Origin: Diogma glabrata
Taxonomy: Eukaryota > Arthropoda > Insecta > Diptera > Cylindrotomidae
Length of the DNA: 64,000 bases
Direction of reading: 5' to 3'
NCBI GenBank assembly: GCA_963693315.1
Contig: OY856186.1
Location: 367,144,359 to 367,208,358 of the forward strand
A program made the position numbers and the translations under genes. Position 1 is the first letter of the stretch, and every line of letters starts with the position of its first letter. The notes beneath the pieces were generated by a model. It was not told where the DNA came from and ran no database searches. It saw nothing but the letters and a program-made list of their open reading frames with translations. Shown here piece after piece: positions 26,901-36,189 of this stretch.

Positions 26901-27086
26901 AACGAACTTAGTGAAAATGTGGCCCAGATCAGAGAAACAACACCATAAGTCCTGATTTTAGAACTATAAATTACCGAAAACAGTCCAGAAATTTTGGTCT
27001 TTCAACAACTAGTTGGCAGTGTTTATGGGAGTTGAATCATAAATATAAACCGTAGCAAAAGAGATAACTATCAAATTTAAGCATAC
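23958..27086 (+). repeat. Four tandem copies of a 793-bp LINE-derived unit
   Basis: Near-identical copies start at 23958, 24749, 25541 and 26334. Each has a ~752-bp core; a 40-bp partial repeat of the unit start (AGCTCTTGAATATGAGGATG...) lies at 24709, 25501 and 26294. Copies differ by a few substitutions and by A-run length. The right half of each unit encodes a decayed LINE ORF1-like stretch beginning MGNMEITTEPES and including KPDALLIKKF, DILKRVKGK and ENVAQIRETTP, interrupted by the same stops in every copy. The shared stops mean the unit decayed before it was amplified. The array begins at the end of ORF2 and runs into more ORF1-like sequence at 27087, so it looks like a head-to-tail LINE junction multiplied by unequal exchange or slippage. 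Confidence 0.93.
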
Positions 27087-27229
27087 AGATGGAGCCACCA
27101 CTAAATAGCAAGTACGGGATGAAAAATTTAACGAAGACAATGTTATTGTTGTTAAATCTATGAGCAAAGCATACGGAAGTACGCACCCCGTGTTGAACAA
27201 CAATACGATTAACTGTGATTAGTGGCAAG
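27087..27229 (+). pseudogene. LOA-like ORF1 fragment
   Basis: Directly after the last tandem unit a frame reads TDGATTK, stop, QVRDEKFNED, then VIVVKSMSKAYGSTHPVL before a stop. The pattern resembles the central region of R1/LOA ORF1 proteins (the KSL-KAYG type segment before the zinc knuckles). It continues the ORF1-like frame found in each tandem unit. Similarity is judged by eye and the fragment is short. Confidence 0.45.
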
Positions 27230-27490
27230 GACGCTGTATAAATATTTTACAACACGCTGTGATTTGGAACCTGGCATGTTTATCTATAAACAATTTCAAC
27301 ATGTATTAAAAATTTGAGAAAGAAAATAATATAAAATCAAGACTATCAAGACAACAGCAACATTATTTTAATAAACGGTGAGTACAGTTTCATTTTTTTT
27401 AGTTGACAAACATATTTCTGAATGAATATATGAAACAAAAAAGTGACTTATTTTTGTTAAAAAAAGAAGATTGATTTTTTTTAGTTTATT
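27230..27490. other. Spacer
   Basis: AT-rich. It includes a TATA-like TGTATAAATA (27233) and, further on, a donor-like GGTGAGTAC (27376), but no open frame or paired acceptor. No gene is called. Confidence 0.35.
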
Positions 27491-27493
27491 TAT

Positions 27494-27905
27494 TATCGAC
27501 ATACCTGGACTAAACTAAACCGAATAAGAACGTCCTGATTCTTTCTACAAATGGGGCATCTCAGAGTCCCCTCAATGTGACTGCGGTGCTCTACAACAAA
27601 CCATAAAGAACACTGCAACTGTGTGTCCAATTCGACGATACAATGGTGACATCTCAGACATCCAATCGGCAACTCCCGATGTAGTAGCATAGATAGACTC
27701 ACTCGATGTAAGCAGCTAATGCTCAAATATACTGCCCAATGTTCAAATATTTGACTTTTTAATTTTTAACTAAAAGACCAAATCGATTGTAAGCTCATTT
27801 AATGTATATTCATGTTTTGTTTTATGTAGATTTCATTGGAAATTTTACCTATTTTAATTTTTATTTTTAATGTGTCACAACAAAAACCATACGCTAAATA
27901 AAAAT
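27494..27905 (+). pseudogene. 5'-truncated LINE tail, copy 1
   Basis: The 3' end of a non-LTR element: a degraded ORF2 C-terminus (TWTKLNRI-like, then FYKWGISESPQCDCGA-type zinc-binding segment and CPIRRYNG) and a 3' UTR ending in AAACCATACGCTAAATAAAAAT. A second, better preserved copy with the same 3' end is at 33561-33997. Both are truncated at nearly the same 5' point, as expected for incomplete reverse transcription or a shared parent. In this copy the C-terminal frame has stops. Confidence 0.7.
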
Positions 27906-27925
27906 CGACAAATTTTTCCATAGTT

Positions 27926-28551
27926 TTAACCTTCACGTGAACAGTATCTACCCGGGTAGATATCACGGTTTTTGTAATTCAATAACTTTATGAGTTTTTA
28001 ACCAATCATCATGCCTGTTCAGCTATGTGACTAATTTTTAAATTGATTTCGCAAAATCTGAGAAAAAAATATTTTGGACTTCCTTTTAACACTTTTTTTT
28101 GGATTTTTATGGTTTTTTTTACGCAAGAAAACAATATCTACCCGGGTAGATATTTTTTCCTTGGGTTTTATATGAATATTTTTACTGGTCAATGTGAAAA
28201 ACAAGTAACTTTATTTTTAAATATATGCTTTTATTGTATGCTTACACAAAAGCAAAATGATATTATGATATTAATACACGTTTGATATTATTACACGTTT
28301 GTTGATATTATGTAAGTTGATATTACGTAAGAAAACTATATCTACCCGGGTAGATATTTTTTTTCCTTTTTTCTTATATGAAAATTTTTACTGGTCAATG
28401 TGAAAAACAAGTAACTTTATTTTTAAATATATGCTTTTATTGTATGCTTACACAAAAGTAAAATAAATACACAGTTACGTTTGTTGATATTATGATTTAT
28501 GTAATATCTACCGGGGTAGATATTGTTCATATCAGTTCACGCGAAGGTTAA
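27926..28551. mobile_element. piggyBac-like MITE with TTAA ends
   Basis: TTAA occurs at both ends (27926-27929 and 28548-28551). Just inside are 13-bp inverted repeats, CCTTCACGTGAAC on the left and GTTCACGCGAAGG on the right, matching at 12 of 13 positions. A TTAA duplication with ends starting CC is the hallmark of piggyBac elements. The interior has no open transposase. It holds four copies of a palindrome, TATCTACCCGGGTAGATA, at 27945, 28135, 28339 and, with a change to CCGGGGT, 28505. Two of them lie in a ~200-bp direct repeat (28135 and 28339 units) containing TACTGGTCAATGTGAAAAAC. Confidence 0.85.
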
Positions 28552-29025
28552 TTATTATTCCATTTATTGAATATTGCGTGTAGAAAATTTTATTACCATC
28601 GATTTTTATTCGTGTGTTACAATATAAAGGACAAAATTATTTATCGGTACAAATATAAAATTTATTTGTAGTTAAATTTGAAATTAAAAAAGGAGTTTTT
28701 GCACAAATACAATTCGTGAGTAAAAGTTGCATCTTTTACTCCCTAGGGAGTGAAAAATAACAAACCATGACAACAATGATAGTTTTCATGAAAATAGAAA
28801 TGTTTGCGAAAAAATTCAAACAAATTTGTATAAAAACCTAAGATGAACATTAAAAATTATTAGTACTATTATGTGAATTCATAGGATGTGTAATATTACT
28901 ATTATAGTCAACATTCTAAGTCACGAGTGTATAGTCATTATTGATTGTTTCCAATGATCGACACTTAGTCAATTATTGTCATATATGCGCTTGCATATTT
29001 GCCAACATTTTGGGGAATTTTATTT
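28552..29025. other. AT-rich spacer with a 14-bp palindrome
   Basis: No gene is visible. ACTCCCTAGGGAGT at 28739-28752 is a perfect palindrome set in T and A runs. No known site is recognised. Confidence 0.45.
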
Positions 29026-29312
29026 ATTCGGGTTTTTTGTGAGGAATTAAACTCAAATAATTAAGAAATTATTTTAAATTTTTTCAATTCAAAATTATGG
29101 TTGGAAATATCTCAGAAAAAAATATTAAAGGGCGTCAAAGGATTTGAACTCGCTGTGGCACTGATGAGGTTACGAGTTCGAATCTCAACCAAAAACACGT
29201 AAAAGAGAAAAACAGTGTTTTTTCTGAGATATTTCCAACCATACCTTTGAATTGAGAAAATTCAAGTTAATTCCTTAGTTACTTAAGTTTAATTGTTTAC
29301 AAAAATCCCGAT
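29026..29312. mobile_element. Fold-back element with tRNA-like centre
   Basis: Two imperfect arms of ~90 bp are inverted copies of one another: the left arm includes GGTTGGAAATATCTCAGAAA (29100-29119) and the right arm TTTTTCTGAGATATTTCCAACC (29218-29239), with further pairing outwards (GAATTAAACTCAAATAATTAAG against CTTAGTTACTTAAGTTTAATTG). The ~95-bp centre contains GAGTTCGAATCTC (29174), a good RNA polymerase III B-box or T-loop. No open frame. It could be a MITE, or a SINE flanked by arms. Confidence 0.75.
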
Positions 29313-29593
29313 TAAAAATTATAATTTTCGTGTTGTTTAAATGAATAAATTTACTTTTTAATATTATAATTATACTGTGGTTGGGGCAAAAGTTGTATAT
29401 AAACCTCTGGCGAGAGCATGTTATTTCCCTAAGTGATATGTAGCCCTCGGGAGAAAAACATGCAATTCTCTCCCTTGGTGTATAATCTTCTGCTATCGCA
29501 TTTAAGTATGTATTATTATTTTCGCTCTAATTAAATCGTGTATTATTATTCTCTCTTTGAATAAATCGTTATTTAGCAGCAACTCAACCAAAT
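29313..29593. other. Spacer before gypsy relic
   Basis: AT-rich with a CTCTGGCGAGAGCATG segment and CCCTCGGGAG near 29400-29450. It may include LTR or leader sequence of the following element, but no LTR pair could be found. Confidence 0.35.
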
Positions 29594-30270
29594 GAATGAC
29601 CCTGAATCCGGTGTCACCACACGGCAAAAGCAGGATAAAAAACTACCCGGTTTGGTACGGTTTTTGGACAGGAATTTAACAAACGAACGAAAAATTCAGA
29701 GAAACCGGAACATACAATGACAAACAATTTTATAACCCTTCCTGAATCTTTGGATTCCGATCCAACATTATGGTTCCTGCAGATAGAGTATATTTTTGCA
29801 GCATGTAACATTAATGATGACCATCAGATATATGAGGCAGTTTTAGCTGCACGCACGCCCTGGATTTTATCCCTTATTCAAAACGTTTTACTTAATCCTC
29901 CAACAACTGATTGGGACAGCCAGTTAAAAACTGAAATAATCAATCATTTAACTCAATCGGCGCAGCACAGCGAATGGCGAAAAAGTTACTTCGAACTGAA
30001 GAAATAGGGAACCAAAACCCTCAAGCTTCTACGACCAGCTACTACAAATAGCTGGTGATTCTTCTGTTGTAAATCCAGAGCTCGTTTAAAAGTTATGAAT
30101 TGACGGTTTATCAATTAGTGTCACGCCTGTTGTCGTCTTAGTTGAGAGTGACAACATTCAAACAATGCTGCTTATCGCGGACAGAGTTTGAGAAGCAGTA
30201 CGTGATATTACGCCCACTTTTTGTGGTAATATTGATCATTCCTTAATCGATGGGGTTAATCGACCATCAA
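29594..30270 (+). pseudogene. gypsy-like element A, gag relic
   Basis: The frame MTNNFITLPESLDSDPTLWF (from 29717) followed by LQIEYIFAACNINDDHQIYE and a C-terminal EWRKSYFELKK matches the capsid region of the Ty3/gypsy Gag type with a W-F-Q-E core found in many insect elements. A short upstream frame starts near 29594. After a stop at 30005 the sequence continues in pieces to about 30270. This is a structural protein of a retrotransposon particle and is non-functional here. Confidence 0.65.
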
Positions 30271-30599
30271 CATCAACAGGAAGTTATCAGCAACCACAAA
30301 GTTCACAAAAGAAGGTGGTTGAGCAATTAACCACTTCTTTAAATCAAATGAGATTTCGTTTAGATCGTTGGAAAATACCAATAATCAGACCAGGAGATCA
30401 CCGCAAACCTCTAGATACTCGTCATTTTGACGCAGCACCAGCAGATCTCGAGGTAGATTACCTTCATTTGGTAACCTTTGTTGGTTTTACCGAAAATTTG
30501 AACCAAGGGCAAAACGATGCGTAGGATAGTGTTCCTATAAAACATCTAACCATATCAAAACATCAAACTCTAGAAACTACTAAGTCTCAACGTAAATGC

Positions 30600-32520
30600 G
30601 GCTAATGCTGGGATACAGACTTCAAGCCGACTCTTCGTCCGGTGCAAAAATACCAAACTTCAATTCCTTCTCGACACTGGTGCTAACGTTTCAGTAATCA
30701 TATTTTGACCTCTTTCGAGTTTAGTTCAAAATGAACACAATGTCCTCACAGCCGCTAATGCATCTCGTATCCACACTTATGGTTCATAATTATTGAACTT
30801 AGATTTGGGTCTCCACAGAGAATTACGACACTCATTTGTCGTAGCTTCGGTAAGTAAACCTAGTATTGGTGCTGACTTTCTGACTAAATTTGGTTTAATA
30901 GTCGAGCTCAAGCGCATGCGCTTGCTCGATTACACCATAAACGTATTAGTGAATAATTTTTCATGTTTAGATAACACGCCATCACTATGTTTGTTTAATA
31001 TTGCCCTGATTCAGTCGCCCAAATTCGACGTTCCAGTCAAACACACCGTGGTTAGTTCAAAATAAAAAAAGATGTGTTTTCACACATGGCCCAATCAGGG
31101 CCTTTTGACCTTCCTCATCTTGTGTTTTATCTTTACTGCATTTAGATCCGAAGAAAGAACAAAATTAATGGAGATTGAGCGGGAACTATTGAAGTTTAAA
31201 TGATGTTACCATCCCAGATTGATATCCCATACCACACATACAGAATTTTTCCATTAATGCGTTAAAGCATTCACTATACTCTTTAAAATCGATCTTGTCC
31301 GTCCTCACCACCAAAATCCCAGTTGCTGCAGAGGACATTCACAAAACATCGATTATGGTCCCTTTTAATGTCTTTGAATTCCTTATAATGCCTCATGGTC
31401 TGAGAAACGCAGTTCAGACCTTTCAAACTTCGATTTGGTATATATCGACGACGTTTTAGTGGCAAGCAAATCTCCTGAGGAGCACCAAAAACATTTACGC
31501 TAACTTCTCTAAAAGTTCACTGATTTTGATATAAAAATCAAACTATCAAAGTGCGTATGTGATGTACAATCTCTTTATTTCTTAAGCCGTGTAACTATAA
31601 AAGATGGTTCAAAACCCTCCCCAAATCGAATCATGACAATCCAAGATTTTCCTCAGCCTTCATCAGTTTGATAAGTTCAACGATTCGTCGGTATGGTAAA
31701 TTATTATTATAGATTTCTACCCCTTATATAGCTTAACTAGCTAAGATTAAAATAAAGTCAGCCTTTATCTGGCTCCCCAAATGCTGAGTACAGCCGTTCA
31801 CCAATTCAAACTGGCGCTTGTAAACTGCACACTCTTGACTCATGCGTTACAAAATTCAAGGTTTTGTATCAAAACGGGAGCAGTACTTGAACAATTAAAT
31901 AAAAGATGTTGGCAAGCCTTAGAATTTTTCTCCAAAAGACTCAAGCCTGCAGAGCAAAAATATTCTACGTTTCACCGCGATTTATTTACCATTTTTCTAG
32001 CAACTCACCAGGCACGTCATCTTGATTTCATTTCCCAGTTCACAACAGATTTTTGACACATCTGTGGTACGGATAATGACTGATACACTTTCACGAACTT
32101 AGGAAATGGCTATCAATTTTACTGTACTTGATGTTAAGAAACTCGTCAAACTTCAAGAGTCCGAGTACAGAACTCACTATATACTTTAAAATTTGTAAAG
32201 TCTAAGATACCTATCTCAACCAGACATTCAAGTAAACCGATTTGGTGCGAGACCTCGACTAACGATTAAGTCCATATATTCATGAGCCTCTAAGATCATC
32301 TATTTTTGATTCGCTACACAACCGCTCTTATCCTGGAATAACAGTAGGACAATGTGGTCACCAAACAAAGCTTCGGGCCGTCTATAAACGTTCGATTTTG
32401 GTCTAACAAATGCTTACCATGCCAAAGATCCAAAGACCACCGCCACATTCATTCGGAGTTCGGAGAGATCCTTGTCCCCACGGCCAGATTTAATCAGATA
32501 CCCGTAAGGATCTTCAACCC
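30600..32520 (+). pseudogene. gypsy-like element A, pol relic
   Basis: Order protease, reverse transcriptase, RNase H, integrase. The protease motif FLLDTGANVSVI is at about 30664-30702, followed by IGADFLTKFGLIVELKRMR (30868 on). RT pieces include VPFNVFEFLIMPHGLRNAVQ (31351 on) and VYIDDVLVASKSPEEHQKH (YIDD at 31441-31452); about 25 codons between them are lost. The RNase H stretch has QALEFFSKRLKPAEQKYSTF (from 31914). Integrase zinc-binding pieces LHNRSYPGI (32309) and CLPCQRSKDHRH (32412) follow. Multiple frameshifts and stops. The order places it with Ty3/gypsy, not Copia. Confidence 0.8.
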
Positions 32521-32674
32521 ACCCAGGTGGCTTCAACCCACAGATGTTTAAAAAAAGCGTTAATCTACACCTCAGAACGCCAGTTGTTGTGGGACCCAGG
32601 TCTAGACCTAGGTCTTAAAAGGTATTTATGTGTTGTTGTGACACATATTCTAAACCCTATTACACAACACATTT

Positions 32675-32704
<30 letters not shown>
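32521..32704 (+). mobile_element. 5'-truncated jockey-like LINE copy
   Basis: Reverse-complement match to the 3' end of the LINE at 57891-61427. The sequence covers the ORF2 C-terminus (HLRTPVVVGPRSRPRS), the short 3' UTR and a ~25-base A tail. It sits in the integrase region of gypsy element A; integrase-like coding (YILKDLTECDFVFIK) appears to resume after the tail at 32712, so it is a dead-on-arrival insertion. Frames crossing it are artefacts. The near-identity of the 3' end suggests a fairly recent common source. Confidence 0.88.
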
Positions 32705-32705
<1 letters not shown>

Positions 32706-32790
32706 CAACATTTACATTCTGAAAGATCTCACGGAATGCGACTTTGTTTTCATCAAGGTAATAAAGTCAAAAATTAAAGTTAAAATGATG
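32705..32790 (+). pseudogene. gypsy-like element A, integrase C-terminal fragment
   Basis: The frame YILKDLTECDFVFIKVI resembles the C-terminal integrase segment of Ty3/gypsy proteins (the pattern I-x-K-x-L-x-x-C-x-x-V-F-x-x-x). It lies right after the truncated LINE tail and would be the 3' part of the same interrupted integrase. Short and judged by eye. Confidence 0.4.
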
Positions 32791-33560
32791 TATGTAGGCA
32801 GTTTTGTTAAAGAAAACAATTCAAATACTAATCTGATATGTAACTTTAAAATTTGTCCGAAACATTTTATTTTTTAAATTTTAGTTCATTTTCAATGAAA
32901 GTAATTTCACGCATAGGCGATATTTTTGGCATAAAACCAACAGACTTTGAGCAAAAGCAAACAAGTGTTATGTCTATAAAAGGCATTTCAAAGTTATATA
33001 ACGTAACACCTCAAATCCACTTTATTCTTTATAATTTCTAAGCCCGTGAGTATGAAAAAAAAATTATGTTTCATGCTTATTTATACTAAAAATAATAATT
33101 TTCTTTTCAGATCTATATTTATTTCTAACACGAAGGGAAATATGAATTTTTACTACAGCAAAATGATATCAGCCTTGACTTTATTGTGCTTTCTTATAAA
33201 AATTGAGATAAATTTATTATATTTTATAAAAATTATTCTACTGTGCTATCAACAAAGAAAAGGAAAACCACATCTTTCGTATAGTAATGATTATTATTAT
33301 CATTAAAATCCAGATTTTCATTATTGCTAAGAGCTTTTGATTTTTCGATTAATTTTATTTAATTAGAGGTATCACGTTAAGAGGAAATTTCAATGATCGA
33401 TTTAAGTTTTAAAGGGAATTTAGCTAGTGAGATGATTGTTTGTTGTCATTAGAGCAAATCGTCTTATGATGTTGTTGGGTTTAATGACCGTGGACAATAA
33501 CAGAGATAGTATCGTGTGTTCTTAATGCCGCAGTAGTGCCGAATGTAGTCCAGGTATGAT
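32791..33560. other. AT-rich spacer
   Basis: Several 60-90 codon open frames are present, but their composition is that of AT-rich DNA and none resembles a known protein. No gene is supported. Confidence 0.5.
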
Positions 33561-33997
33561 TTGCCACGTCATACCTGGACTACATTGAACCGAATAAGAA
33601 CGAATCATGGACGTTGTGCTGATTCTTTCTACAAGTGGGGCATTTCAGAGTCCCCTGAGTGTGACTGCGGCGCTCCACAACAAACTATAAAACACATTGC
33701 AACTGTGTGTCCAATTCGACGTTACAATGGCAACATCTCAGACATCCATTTGGCAACTCCCGATGTAGTAGCATGGATAGACTCGCTCGATGTAAGCATC
33801 TGATGTTCAAATGTGCTGCCCAATGTTCAAATATTTTACTTTTTAATTTACTTAAAAGACACGCAATCAAATCGATTGTAAGTTCATTTAATGTGTATCC
33901 ATGTATTGTTTTAGGTAGATTTCATAGAAGAGTCTACCTATTTTTAAGTTTAATTTTTTAATATGTCACAAAAAAAACCATACGCTAAATAAAAATG
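33561..33997 (+). pseudogene. 5'-truncated LINE tail, copy 2
   Basis: The open frame TWTTLNRIRTNHGRCADS then FYKWGISESPECDCGA, QTIKHIATVCPIRRYNG is the C-terminal part of a non-LTR ORF2 with a zinc-binding C-x-C-x(n)-H-x(n)-C segment. The frame is open for 80 codons to a stop at 33803. A 3' UTR with ATTTCATAGAAGAGTCTACC and the end AAACCATACGCTAAATAAAAAT follows. It is the better preserved twin of 27494-27905. The clade is not determined; jockey-related elements share this tail type. Confidence 0.72.
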
Positions 33998-34009
33998 CCG
34001 CGGTCTTTG

Positions 34010-34290
34010 TATCCAGGGTAACACCATACCTAACAACTGTTTTCTCCAGACAAAATATTTGGGTGTTGTTATTGTGCGGCATTGGAATACATACTGGAAA
34101 ATGCAAACATACCGTAAAATTTTGTATGTAATTACCTGGCGTGCGCCAGTGGTCCGGGTACACAAACCTAGCAAGGTTCGCCTGTGTTTGGACTCCCAGA
34201 AATTTAATACTGTCACCCAGAAAGATGCATATCCACTTCCTCAAATAGACGGAAGCGTCCTTGTTGAACGGAAAATTAAATTAAGTTAGT
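34010..34290 (+). pseudogene. gypsy-like RT fragment
   Basis: The frame ending the segment reads APVVRVHKPSKVRLCLDSQK, FNTVTQKDAYPLPQIDG, which is the start of a Ty3/gypsy reverse transcriptase (the LD-x-x-x-x-N and KDAYPLP motifs). No more of the domain follows after 34290. It directly abuts the LINE tail at 33997. It is a different fragment from gypsy element A, where this part is not preserved. Confidence 0.7.
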
Positions 34291-36189
34291 AAAAATAATC
34301 ACTGACTCCAGTGTCTCCGATTTACGCATGTCCGATGAACTTGTGTTTAAAAAATTAACTTTTCCAAAGGTGATGTTACACTGCAAGGTGCAACTTGGAA
34401 ATTGTGGATTGCTGAAGAATGGAATAGAAGTCGCAAAAACTTCAGTCGTCTTCAGTCATCTTCAATATTCAGTCACATAGAATCCTTTGTTAAAATAATA
34501 ATTTGATTATATTAGTGGATAATTTAAAAGAGAAAAATTGAATATTAAATAAATAATTTAATAATAATTTAAAATAATAAATAATTTAATATTTTAATAA
34601 TAATTTCTCATGGATATATGGGTGAGAATATATAAATTCTACGAATAAACTTTATCATGGCGTCACCATGGTTTTTTTGTTGGCGCAATCATAAATTGTT
34701 GCCTATTTGATATAAGTAATTATTTTCCAATACATATAATGACACTAAATTGTGTAATTTCGGTTTCGTTTCAAAACTAGTAAATTATGATTTTTCTAGT
34801 AAATAGAAGTGTTAAAATTGTATATATATAAATTACCCAGAATTCAAAACGCTGCTTATATCAATCTCTTGCTATGTTTTTTTTTCAAATCGAGTAACAT
34901 AAAGTAAATACATTACTCCTAAATACAGGAGTAAAAATAATAAAATAACGTTTTAACTCCTTTATTGAAATTACTTCGGTTTGAAAGACCTAAGTACACT
35001 CAGTTCTGTTTTTGAACGAATTTATTATACACGAATTTGAAATAGCACGAGTTGGAGGAAAAAATTAATTTTGTTTATGCACGAAATTTTTTGAAATAAC
35101 ACGAATCGACTAAACCTTTAAATTTAAATTTTTTCGTCCGTTGATCCGATTTTTCAAGAAAAAAAATTTCTTTTGTTGTACCATATATATTTTTAAAAGC
35201 CGGCTCATACTACAATACATTTGCACAAAAAAATAAAATTAAAATGTGGAGCAGAAATACAGTAAGTACATATTTACATTTTTACTCTCTATTCATTATT
35301 GTACGATCCATGATACGAATCAGAATCAGAAAAGGAAGAAAGTTTTATAAATTGTTATCTAAAAATAGCACGGTTTCCACTAATTATATTTCTGTGTTTT
35401 GAGGGGATGGAAATGGGGAAGGGTGAAAAAATCTTGTGTGACTTAAACTGGCTGTCATTTGAAAGACTTGCACTTGCTTTAAAAAATATAGCAACTTTTA
35501 CATAATTGTGAAGTGCACAGTTTTGAGTTGTTGTCACTTATTATATTTTAATCGATAATTTGTAATTTTATTTGAACTGATAGTGGTGTTTCAATATAAA
35601 CCATTTACAGGCTGGTAAAATTGAATCTTTCTTTTTTTTGTTCAATTTTGTTTTTTTGGCGTTCATGTTCCATGTAGGGGCGTTGCCAGGCTAATCAGCT
35701 TTGCATATTGTCGTGCATGCACGGCAATAAGAAAAATATTGTTGTATATAAGTATATACTGCTAATATGCAATGATTCTACACCATGGCGAGTCATTGAC
35801 GCCGTAAAATCAATGCAACTCAAGCATCTGTTCTCCATGTAAGCCTGGCTTGGAGCTGGCGTCTGTCTTTAATCAAGCGGTTTGATATATAAACGTGAAA
35901 AAACGTTTTCCTGGTAACCTAAAGATCTGAACGGACCAATTCATGAAAATTTGGGTTGGGCGAAAGCTAATCTCCCATTTCCGTAAAAAAAATTATTTGT
36001 TATGAACTCGGTACGCTTTCCTCGGAAACTGTACCTGAACTACGATTTAACAATCGGACCCTGAAAAGTAATAAGCCTTAGGACCAGGTGATCTCCTAAA
36101 ATTCACAAACCAAATCGATAGCTACACACTGGATACACACTGGCATCACAAGAACTAAGATGACTAGGCAGCAAAATCTATGAAACAGC
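34291..36189. other. AT-rich non-coding DNA
   Basis: No coding region is recognised. The stretch includes short AT repeats near 34530-34600 and a small inverted pair ATTACTCCTAAATACAGGAGTAA (34912-34934, centre imperfect). From about 35820 the composition becomes more balanced and may hold the decayed 5' end of the following LINE. Confidence 0.45.

Noticed and set aside
27230..27390. TATA-like box with a later GTGAGTAC donor, as a possible first exon
   Set aside because: No open frame, no acceptor partner, and it is embedded in LINE remnants.
32527..32877. 116-codon plus-strand frame through an A run
   Set aside because: It runs through the truncated LINE copy in the wrong frame, its A tail and unrelated DNA.
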